In this document: in pieces, positions 30,805-36,121 of the stretch
Layout of the letters: each line of letters starts with the position of its first letter
Position numbering within the stretch: the stretch's first letter is position 1
DNA from: an uncultured Clostridia bacterium
GTDB taxonomy: Bacteria > Bacillota > Clostridia > Christensenellales > CAG-314
Direction: 5' to 3'
NCBI GenBank assembly: GCA_947630425.1
Contig: CANRHN010000015.1
Coordinates: 1 to 36,121, forward strand
DNA: 36,121 nucleotides
Notes under the pieces: generated by a model
Seen by the model: the letters and a program-made list of their open reading frames with translations, nothing else
Database searches by the model: none
What the model was told of the DNA's origin: nothing
Position numbers and translations under genes: made by a program

Positions 30805-32525
30805 AGCCACACCTCTTTTATTTTGCAAACGGCAACGTTGCTTCCGTCGTCGTCCTTGTTGACCTCGGTAAGCGCAACGCCCGCTTCCTCTGCAATTATT
30901 TTTGTGACAAGGGGCATGCAAAAACCACCCTGACAACGACCCATTCCTGCGCGCACGCGACGTTTAACGCCGTCGATCGTGCGTACTCCCAACGGATTGC
31001 GCAACGCTTGTTTTATTTCGCCGAGGCTGATTTCTTCACAGCGGCAGACAATTTTTCCGAAATCGGGATCTTTTTTTACAAGTTTGTCGCGCTCCTCATC
31101 CGACAGACAATTTGCCTTGACGGGGCGAGGACGAATTGGGTTGAATTGGGGATTTTGTTGCACATCCACTCCGACGGACGTCAGGTACTCCGCCACCGTT
31201 TTGGCAACGTCCTTGGAAAATGCGGGTGCGGCGGTGATACCTGGGGACTGTATGCCCGCAACGTGTACCAAATTTGCAATTTTGCTGCTGCGCTCTATCA
31301 AAAAATCCTCCTCGTAAGTAGCCGCGCGCACGCCGGAAAAGTAGGCGATAACATCGCTGCGCTTCAAAGAGGGGCACACCTGCGATTGTTTGTTAAACAC
31401 GTTGTCAAAGCTTTGCTTGCAGGTAGAGGTATCTTCGCGGTCGGGTACTTCCACGGCGTCCGGTCCCAAAAGGTAGTTGTCGTCTACTGTCCGAATGACT
31501 CCGCCGCCCTTGGTTGAACCGCTGCCGAATTTGGAAACGGATTTGAGTGTTGGACCCATACTTATGTTTTGCGTGGGCACGCCCTCCGCCTTGGGGTCTA
31601 ACAACAAATCGGTTCCGCGGCGGGGATGTATCGAAAAGTATCTGTCGCCCGCCATTTCCGCAACCTTGTCGGCAAACACTCCAGCGCAATTAACAACGCA
31701 ACGGGCGGCGAGCGTTCCGCGATTGGTTGTAACCTTTGCCACCTTGCCGTTTTCCACGGTCATTGCCGTAACAGCCGTGTTCAACGACGCGACGATGCCG
31801 TTTTGAACGGCGTTTTCCGCATAGGCAATTGTCAATTGGTAGGGGGAAACACAGCCTGTAGAGGGCGCAAAAAGCGCGCCCACGGCAAAGTCTTTTACGC
31901 GCGGCTCGGCTTCGGCAATTTGCTTTTTGTTCAAAATTTTTACTCCGACAATGCCGTGTTTAACAGCACGGCGCACAGTGCTTTTGGCTAAAAAGCGTAT
32001 TAACCGACTGTCAAAAATTACATACTGACCGGACCTGCGGAAATTTACCCCTAACTCCTTGCACACGTCGCCGTACATTGCGTTACCCGCAACGCCGTAC
32101 TTCAGCTTGAGACATTGATGCTTGAGGTCGATGCCCGCATGCACCATTCCGTCGTTAGCTCCGCTTGCTCCGCGCGCCACGTCGCTATGCTTTTCCACCA
32201 ACAAAATTTTCAATTTGTATCTCGACAGCTCTCTGGCAACGGCGCAACCGCTTATGCCGCCGCCGATTACCAGCACGTCCCAATCAGTGCCTTCCAAGGC
32301 ATTGTCCGTCAGCTTGGGTAAACACTCGGGCTGCTCGACATGACCCGCAAGCCGAATGTCGTTGACGACGTGTTTTCCTTCCGTAACAAACATTTTGCCG
32401 ATTGCAACGATGTTTTCCCAATTGTCGCACTCGCCTCCGAGGAACACACTGCGCTCGTCCTCTCGGACGGACACCTCCACGCCGAACCGCTTGCGAACCT
32501 GATTCAATGTTTTTTCAAAATCCAT
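30801..32525 (-). CDS. GlpA-like glycerol-3-phosphate dehydrogenase flavoprotein
   Basis: This 574-residue protein has about 70 residues at the start that look like a small alpha/beta (BON-like) module. A DAO-type FAD domain follows (GGGISG at 88-93, GASGANDG near 119), and a C-terminal BFD-like [2Fe-2S] domain has Cys494, 496, 531 and 536 (CRC and GRCQGGFC). This layout is that of GlpA-type glycerol-3-phosphate dehydrogenases, which oxidise G3P to dihydroxyacetone phosphate. It is the first gene of a five-gene operon whose members overlap or lie within 4 bp. AAGGAG precedes ATG 32525. The extra N-terminal module is unusual. A different 2-hydroxy substrate is possible. Confidence 0.88.
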   Translation of the reverse strand: MDFEKTLNQVRKRFGVEVSVREDERSVFLGGECDNWENIVAIGKMFVTEGKHVVNDIRLAGHVEQPECLPKLTDNALEGTDWDVLVIGGGISGCAVARELSRYKLKILLVEKHSDVARGASGANDGMVHAGIDLKHQCLKLKYGVAGNAMYGDVCKELGVNFRRSGQYVIFDSRLIRFLAKSTVRRAVKHGIVGVKILNKKQIAEAEPRVKDFAVGALFAPSTGCVSPYQLTIAYAENAVQNGIVASLNTAVTAMTVENGKVAKVTTNRGTLAARCVVNCAGVFADKVAEMAGDRYFSIHPRRGTDLLLDPKAEGVPTQNISMGPTLKSVSKFGSGSTKGGGVIRTVDDNYLLGPDAVEVPDREDTSTCKQSFDNVFNKQSQVCPSLKRSDVIAYFSGVRAATYEEDFLIERSSKIANLVHVAGIQSPGITAAPAFSKDVAKTVAEYLTSVGVDVQQNPQFNPIRPRPVKANCLSDEERDKLVKKDPDFGKIVCRCEEISLGEIKQALRNPLGVRTIDGVKRRVRAGMGRCQGGFCMPLVTKIIAEEAGVALTEVNKDDDGSNVAVCKIKEVWL

Positions 32526-32606
32526 AGCTTCTCCTTAAAGAGCATCGTAGTTTTCCCACACCATACCGACGTTTTCGCCAAAACAGGTGCGTATTTTTAC
32601 AAAATT

Positions 32607-32635
32607 ATTATACCAATTGTGAAAGCAAATTTCAA
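32607..32635 (-). promoter_or_regulatory. Promoter of the G3P-type operon
   Basis: On the minus strand, TTGAAA (32635-32630) and TATAAT (32612-32607) are separated by 17 bp, leaving a leader of about 75 nt. Confidence 0.72.
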
Positions 32636-32720
32636 TAGCAATATTTTCTTTTATAACACTGTCGAGGTCAACAACGAAGACCTTATTACAGTTGTTGCCG
32701 TCAATGCACAGCACAACGCA

Positions 32721-32749
32721 AAAAAAGCGGTTGCGTTCATTCACAACCG
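32721..32749 (-). terminator. Terminator of the HxlR gene
   Basis: On the minus strand CGGTTG (32749-32744) pairs with CAACCG (32733-32728) and is followed by a T run (32726-32720). The stem overlaps the stop codon. Confidence 0.68.
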
Positions 32750-33069
32750 TTGTTTTTGTACTCCGTTCCCCATTCCGCCATTGCGTCGATGATGGGGCGA
32801 AGCGAATTGCCAAGCGGAGACAACGAATACTCCACGCGCGGCGGCACTTCGGCAAACACCCGTCGCTCTATCAACCCGTCTTTTTCAAGCGCGCGCAGAT
32901 TGTCCGTAAGAACTTTTTTACTGATTGCGGGAATGGTCTTTGTAAAATCTGTAAAACGTTGCGTGCCGTTGTAGATCAGATTTCTAATCAACAAAAGTTT
33001 CCATTTGTTTCCGATGAGTTGTACGGTAGTTGCAACAGGACATTCTGGCAGTTCGTCTTTCGTCAACAT
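32737..33069 (-). CDS. HxlR-family transcriptional regulator
   Basis: This 110-residue winged-helix protein has the family start CPVATTVQLIGNKWKLLLIR, with the single conserved Cys at about 10, and the later LTDNLRALEKDGLIERR recognition region. HxlR proteins act as dimers and commonly answer to electrophiles or redox stress through that Cys. The gene is divergent from the cupin gene, so it probably controls that promoter and itself. ATG 33069 has an AGAGGT site; upstream in-frame codons overlap the promoter. Normal length. Confidence 0.92.
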   Translation of the reverse strand: MLTKDELPECPVATTVQLIGNKWKLLLIRNLIYNGTQRFTDFTKTIPAISKKVLTDNLRALEKDGLIERRVFAEVPPRVEYSLSPLGNSLRPIIDAMAEWGTEYKNNGCE

Positions 33070-33100
33070 AACTTTTACCTCTCCAATGAAAGTTACCGAT

Positions 33101-33130
33101 ATTATAACACACGACAACGTGCATGGTCAA
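33101..33130 (-). promoter_or_regulatory. Promoter of the HxlR gene
   Basis: On the minus strand, TTGACC (33130-33125) and TATAAT (33106-33101) are separated by 18 bp. Confidence 0.7.
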
Positions 33131-33148
33131 TAGTTCCAAAAAGAAACT

Positions 33149-33187
33149 TTGTAACAAATTTATTTTCGAATAATAGAATTGTAACAA
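33149..33187. promoter_or_regulatory. Paired palindromic sites, candidate HxlR operators
   Basis: TTGTAACAA occurs at 33149-33157 and again at 33179-33187, 30 bp apart (about three DNA turns), between the divergent promoters. Each is palindromic around its central base, as expected for a dimer site. The second lies just upstream of the cupin promoter. Confidence 0.5.
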
Positions 33188-33212
33188 TCGTGCAATGTTT
33201 TTGTTGGTTTGC

Positions 33213-33218
33213 TATACT
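33213..33218 (+). promoter_or_regulatory. -10 box of the cupin promoter
   Basis: TATACT lies 50 bp before the cupin start. The matching -35 (GTGCAA at about 33190) is poor, which would suit a promoter needing activation or one controlled by the neighbouring HxlR. Confidence 0.45.
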
Positions 33219-33268
33219 GTGGAAGTAATCGGCAAGAATTACGAAATATATTTACGGAGGTATCTCAA

Positions 33269-33625
33269 ATGGCAGACAATTTCAAAAAAGTAAGCGTAAA
33301 AGACGATGCTCGCGTAGAATTACACGACGCGCTTGGTCTTACGGGCGCAGAAATCAGCATCAACGCACTCCCTGCGGGGGTAGGCGTGCCCTTCGTGCAT
33401 GCACACAAGCAAAACGAAGAAATCTACGGGATTTTGGAAGGAGAAGGCCATGCCGTAATCGACGGAGAAACCGTCGTGCTCGCCGCTGGCGATTGGTTAC
33501 GCATTTCTCCCCAAGCAAAACGTCAATTTTTTGCTTCACAGCACAGCGCGATAAAATATATTTGCATACAAGTCAAATCCAACTCGCTAAATGGTTATAC
33601 GACAACGGACGCCCAAATATTGTAA
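33269..33625 (+). CDS. Cupin-domain protein
   Basis: This 118-residue protein with a single small beta barrel has cupin motif 1 with HAHKQNEEIYGILEGEG, which keeps the two His and the Glu metal ligands. In motif 2 (GDWLRISPQAKRQFF) the usual His is replaced by Lys or Arg, so the metal site may be incomplete. Such proteins bind or isomerise small molecules, or act in stress responses. It is divergent from the HxlR gene and probably its target. GGAGG precedes ATG 33269 by eight bases. A short-chain dehydrogenase stump follows, so a cupin-dehydrogenase operon may once have been here. Confidence 0.87.
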   Translation: MADNFKKVSVKDDARVELHDALGLTGAEISINALPAGVGVPFVHAHKQNEEIYGILEGEGHAVIDGETVVLAAGDWLRISPQAKRQFFASQHSAIKYICIQVKSNSLNGYTTTDAQIL

Positions 33626-33628
33626 TTT

Positions 33629-33643
33629 GCGGTGTCGTACCGC
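33629..33643 (+). terminator. Small hairpin after the cupin gene
   Basis: GCGGT-GTCGT-ACCGC forms a 5-bp stem right after the stop codon. There is no real T run, so termination is doubtful. Confidence 0.35.
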
Positions 33644-33717
33644 GTTAAATTTGGCTCAACTTGCGTAAAACCATAAGCAAAAAAACAACATAATTTTGGT
33701 AATTAAAAGAGAAAACC

Positions 33718-33789
33718 ATGAACATCAATTTGAAAGAAACAACCGTAGTTTTCGGCGCAGGCAGAGGTATCGGCGAGGAAATGGACTAA
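33718..33789 (+). pseudogene. N-terminal stump of a short-chain dehydrogenase
   Basis: This 23-codon frame begins like a typical SDR: NLKETTVVFGAGRGIGEE has the nucleotide-binding glycine pattern of the first Rossmann turn. Normal SDR proteins are about 250 residues. The reading ends after GEEMD, 2 bp before the macrodomain start, so the rest of the gene has been lost or replaced. The remnant's promoter or its ATG may now lead transcription into the macrodomain gene. Confidence 0.6.
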
Positions 33790-33791
33790 AG

Positions 33792-34562
33792 ATGCCGAAC
33801 AAAATTTTAGACAAATTGATACAAATTCTGAGTGATGAGCGAGGCGTCAAAGCGCCTTGCCTTGCTTGCGCCGACAAGAAAAGTTACTTCCGTGCGTTGG
33901 TAAACATACGACCGCCATTGACGGCGAGCGAGGAGTTTTTGCGTTTGCAAGACGAATATCTTCGCGAAGAACTACGGCTTAAGGGCGTAACGGACATTGC
34001 CGACCTTTCGCCCGTTCAGCCCGACATCTATCTTTGGCAAGGCGACATAACAACGCTCCGTTGCGACGGGATAGTAAACGCCGCCAATTCGCAGTTGCTC
34101 GGCTGTTTTTGCCCAAACCACGGCTGTATCGACAACGCCATTCACACCTTTGCGGGCGTACAGCTTCGTCAGGAGTGCGCAAAAATTATGAAAGCGCAGG
34201 GGCACGAAGAACCAACGGGCGAAGCGAAAATTACTCATGCCTATAATTTGCCGTGCAAATACGTTCTGCATACGGTCGGTCCGATTGTCTTTGGAAAGCT
34301 CACAGCCGAACACGAGCGACTTCTTGAAAGTTGCTACCGTTCCTGTCTTGCTCTTGCCGACAAAAACGGGCTGAAAAGCCTTGCGTTTTGCTGCATTTCT
34401 ACGGGAGAATTCAATTTTCCCAACGAGCGCGCCGCCGAAATTGCGGTTCAAACCGTGCTGAAATACAAACGAGAAACAAAAAGCAACATCAAGGTCGTTT
34501 TCAATGTGTACAAGGAACAAGATTATAAAATTTATGCAAGACTTCTCGGCGCAAACAAGTAG
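33792..34562 (+). CDS. Zinc-containing macrodomain protein-ADP-ribose hydrolase
   Basis: This 256-residue enzyme removes ADP-ribose from proteins. A helical N-terminal part (about 1-75) precedes the macrodomain, with VNAANSQLLGC (near 110-120), the metal-binding CFCPNHGCIDNAIH segment, and the later CCISTGEFNFP loop. That layout is the one known for macrodomains paired with class M sirtuins, where they reverse the sirtuin reaction. The next gene is such a sirtuin and overlaps by 29 bp. The ribosome site is weak (AGGA, 12 bases), so the start may be read through coupling to the dehydrogenase stump. ATG 33792 agrees with the family's usual length. Confidence 0.9.
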   Translation: MPNKILDKLIQILSDERGVKAPCLACADKKSYFRALVNIRPPLTASEEFLRLQDEYLREELRLKGVTDIADLSPVQPDIYLWQGDITTLRCDGIVNAANSQLLGCFCPNHGCIDNAIHTFAGVQLRQECAKIMKAQGHEEPTGEAKITHAYNLPCKYVLHTVGPIVFGKLTAEHERLLESCYRSCLALADKNGLKSLAFCCISTGEFNFPNERAAEIAVQTVLKYKRETKSNIKVVFNVYKEQDYKIYARLLGANK

Positions 34563-35379
34563 ATTGAAAGAAAAACTACAAAATTCCGACGCTATCGTTA
34601 TTGGCGCGGGGGCGGGACTTTCCACGGCGGCGGGGTTCACCTATTCGGGCGAACGCTTTGAAAAATACTTTTTCGATTTCGAGGAGCAATACGGGTTTCA
34701 CGATATGTATTCGGGCGGATTTTACCCGTACAAAACGCCCGAGGAGTATTGGGCATATTGGTCGAGATATATCTTCATCAATCGCTATATGAACCCACCT
34801 AAACCCGTCTACTGCAACCTTTTCGAGCTTGTAAAGGACAAGGACTACTTTGTCATCACCACCAACGTGGATCACTGCTTTCAAAAGGCGGGGTTTGACA
34901 AAAAACGGCTGTTTTACACGCAGGGCGATTACGGGTTGTTTCAATGCTCCGTGCCTTGCCACAACAAGACGTACAACAACGAGGAGCTTGTTCGCCGCAT
35001 GGTGAAGGAACAACGGAATATGCGCATACCGACAGAGCTTATTCCGCGCTGTCCCGTCTGCGGAAAGCCGATGACGATGAATTTACGTGCCGACGACAAG
35101 TTTGTGCAGGACGAAGGCTGGGACATGGCTTGCGAGCGCTACGAACGCTTTATAAATGCGCACAAGCGAGACAATGTGCTGTACCTCGAACTCGGTGTGG
35201 GGTACAACACGCCTGCAATAATCAAATACCCGTTTTGGCGGTTGACAGTACAAAACAAACGCGCAACTTACGCCTGTATCAACCACGGCGAAGCCTTTTG
35301 TCCGGAACAACTACAAAAACAAGCAATTTGTTTGAACGACGACATAGGAAACGTCCTGTCCGCCATCAAGAACGCTTAA
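34534..35379 (+). CDS. Class M sirtuin (SirTM-like ADP-ribosyltransferase)
   Basis: This 281-residue NAD-dependent protein has the sirtuin core: IGAGAGLSTAAGFTYSG at the start, TTNVDHCFQKAGF for NAD binding, and a zinc site made by a CSVPC and a CPVCG pair. Where ordinary sirtuins have the catalytic His-Gly, this one reads TQGDYG with Gln, the mark of class M enzymes, which ADP-ribosylate proteins rather than deacetylate them. In staphylococci and streptococci the target is a lipoylated GcvH-like protein encoded beside them; no such gene nor LplA2 is in this window. ATG 34534 fits the usual N-terminus; ATG 34504 with AAGG nine bases before is an alternative. Confidence 0.88.
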   Translation: MQDFSAQTSRLKEKLQNSDAIVIGAGAGLSTAAGFTYSGERFEKYFFDFEEQYGFHDMYSGGFYPYKTPEEYWAYWSRYIFINRYMNPPKPVYCNLFELVKDKDYFVITTNVDHCFQKAGFDKKRLFYTQGDYGLFQCSVPCHNKTYNNEELVRRMVKEQRNMRIPTELIPRCPVCGKPMTMNLRADDKFVQDEGWDMACERYERFINAHKRDNVLYLELGVGYNTPAIIKYPFWRLTVQNKRATYACINHGEAFCPEQLQKQAICLNDDIGNVLSAIKNA

Positions 35380-35409
35380 AACCGGCGGTTTGTTTGTAAT
35401 TAAAAATCG

Positions 35410-35439
35410 AAAAGGCGCAAAAACGCCTTTTCTTTTTTT
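35410..35439 (+). terminator. Terminator of the macrodomain-sirtuin operon
   Basis: AAAAGGCG (35410-35417) pairs with CGCCTTTT (35424-35431) around CAAAAA, followed by C and seven T. It starts 30 bp after the sirtuin stop. Between it and 35531 there is only a possible GCGGTT/AACCGC stem near 35457. Confidence 0.85.
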
Positions 35440-35531
35440 GACCAAACGCCAAATTGCGCGGTTACAATTACAACAAAACCGCCATTGTCAACGGTATGCG
35501 TCAGAGTTATAGCGGATTGCAAAAACGGTAT

Positions 35532-35560
35532 TTTACATTGCTTTGTTTCCACACTATAAT
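35532..35560 (+). promoter_or_regulatory. Promoter of the flavodoxin-like gene
   Basis: TTTACA (35532-35537) and TATAAT (35555-35560) are separated by 17 bp, about 30 bp before the start codon. Confidence 0.72.
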
Positions 35561-35588
35561 ATAAACAAGAAAAACAAGCGAGGTCAAC

Positions 35589-35924
35589 ATGAAAAAAGTT
35601 TTGGTGATTTCGGGAAGTCCCCGAAAAGGCGGCAACAGCGATTTGCTTTGTGACGAATTTGTTCGCGGCGCGCGGGAAGCGGGAAACGAGGTCGAAAAGG
35701 TTTCTCTTGCAGAGAAAAAGGTAGGCTTCTGCCGCGCCTGTTACTACTGCCGTGATCACAGCGGCGAGTGCGCCATCAAGGACGATATGGGCGAAATTTT
35801 GAATAAAATGCTCTTTGCAGACGTTATCGTGCTTGCAAGCCCCGTCTACTTCTATTCGATAGACGCGCAGATGAAAGCGCTCATTGACCGCACTGTGGCG
35901 CGGTGGCTCTGCCACCAAGGGTAG
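35589..35924 (+). CDS. NADPH-dependent FMN reductase/flavodoxin-like protein, truncated
   Basis: The first about 106 residues are a clear flavodoxin-fold reductase: the FMN loop SGSPRKGGNSD (9-19), a Cys-rich CRACYYCRDHSGEC stretch, DDM and the SPVYFYS flavin contact. Family members are usually about 170-200 residues. After IDRTVARW the frame runs through LCHQG to a stop and enters a tRNA-like, hairpin-rich sequence on the other strand (from about 35902). The gene has thus lost its 3' part by insertion, rearrangement or assembly joining. GAGG precedes ATG 35589. The product would lack the last strand and helices and is probably inactive. Confidence 0.8.
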   Translation: MKKVLVISGSPRKGGNSDLLCDEFVRGAREAGNEVEKVSLAEKKVGFCRACYYCRDHSGECAIKDDMGEILNKMLFADVIVLASPVYFYSIDAQMKALIDRTVARWLCHQG

Positions 35925-36006
35925 CGTAGCGACTGCTCTCCCTAACCTTTGGTTCCGTAGACCAACGCTCTATCCAATTGAGCTAATACTCGCTTTCGCT
36001 CGTGGC
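35910..36006 (-). pseudogene. tRNA-Arg(ACG)-like sequence with insertions
   Basis: On the minus strand the D arm (35983-35967) and anticodon arm (35965-35949) are intact, with loop CTACGGA giving anticodon ACG, Arg. The variable AGGTT follows. The T stem AGGG/CCCT (35943-35940 with 35921-35918) encloses 18 unrelated bases (35939-35922) instead of the TTCGA loop. The acceptor GCCAC (36006-36002) can pair with GTGGC in 35917-35911, but 13 extra bases (36001-35989) split the 5' strand. No CCA is encoded. A normal tRNA cannot form; it is a relic or tRNA-derived element. Confidence 0.6.
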
Positions 36007-36034
36007 GTTCGCAACTTCGTTGCTCGGCTGAAGG
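36006..36034 (+). repeat. Tail motif shared with the left-end repeats
   Basis: CGTTCGC, a short variable part, then TTGCTCGG-C-TGAAGG resembles CGTTCGC...TTGCTCGG-T-TGAGGG at about 209-237 and the copy at 597-624. A GCAAC-TTC-GTTGC hairpin lies at 36011-36023. The match suggests that both ends carry one repeat family. The remaining bases to 36121 hold no recognised gene. Confidence 0.45.
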
Positions 36035-36121
36035 CGCATATTTTTGGTTCTATAATAAATGTTGGGGTGTGAGTAAAAAAAGATAGAGCAAAGACTCTTT
36101 TTCAGTGTATAATTGAATTGG

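Noticed and set aside
34504..34533. Upstream ATG (34504) as the sirtuin start
   Set aside because: It has a fair AAGG site, but the added ten residues do not fit the usual class M sirtuin N-terminus; kept only as an alternative.

Overview
This window looks like one contig from an uncultured, gut-type member of the Bacillota, most likely class Clostridia; the order is not resolvable by eye. The reasons are strong AGGAGG-type ribosome sites, TTGACA/TATAAT promoters, short U-tailed terminators, lipoprotein signals of a one-membrane cell, InlB-type (Listeria-Bacteroides) and MBG-type surface repeats, and Clostridia-style glycerol-3-phosphate and DpnII modules. Both ends lie in hairpin-rich repeats built around damaged tRNA sequences, which is where an assembly would be expected to break.

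Layout. 1-640: a 236-bp direct repeat present twice (388-bp period). It carries two terminator-like hairpins and, across the copy junction, a tRNA-Thr-like sequence whose anticodon and T loops are replaced by long hairpin inserts. 822-6131: surface lipoproteins, comprising a small InlB-repeat lipoprotein and two tandem, separately promoted paralogous M3-type metallopeptidase lipoproteins. 6334-9181: trkA-trkH potassium uptake operon (minus strand). 9325-12268: three single-gene units, an acyl-CoA synthetase-like adenylating enzyme, an APRT-like phosphoribosyltransferase and a HAD phosphatase. 12434-16417: a five-gene DpnII-type (GATC) restriction-modification operon, with an HTH-fused Dam methylase, a GIY-YIG/DUF4357 protein, DpnII, a second DNA methylase and an unknown 110-residue protein. 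16858-25610: a 2726-residue surface protein of about 20 MBG-like repeats, coupled to a downstream lipoprotein. 25942-32525: a tightly overlapping five-gene operon for glycerol-3-phosphate-type oxidation: GlpA-like flavoprotein, second flavoprotein, DUF1667 Cys protein, FGGY kinase and an alkyl-DHAP-synthase-like flavoprotein. 32737-33625: divergent HxlR regulator and cupin genes with a candidate paired operator. 33718-35379: a 23-codon stump of a short-chain dehydrogenase followed directly by a macrodomain ADP-ribose hydrolase and a class M sirtuin. 35589-36121: a flavodoxin-like reductase cut off by a tRNA-Arg-like element.

How it fits together. Most genes are ordinary housekeeping, transport or surface functions. 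The accessory content is the restriction-modification cassette, the macrodomain-sirtuin pair, the surface repeat proteins and the tRNA-derived repeats at both ends. The most unusual signal is the loop-expanded tRNA elements. Next are the layout and possible self-regulation of the DpnII operon, the alkyl-DHAP-synthase-like enzyme inside a glycerol-3-phosphate module, and the reduced SirTM locus. All functional calls are from motif recognition by eye; no database search was run.
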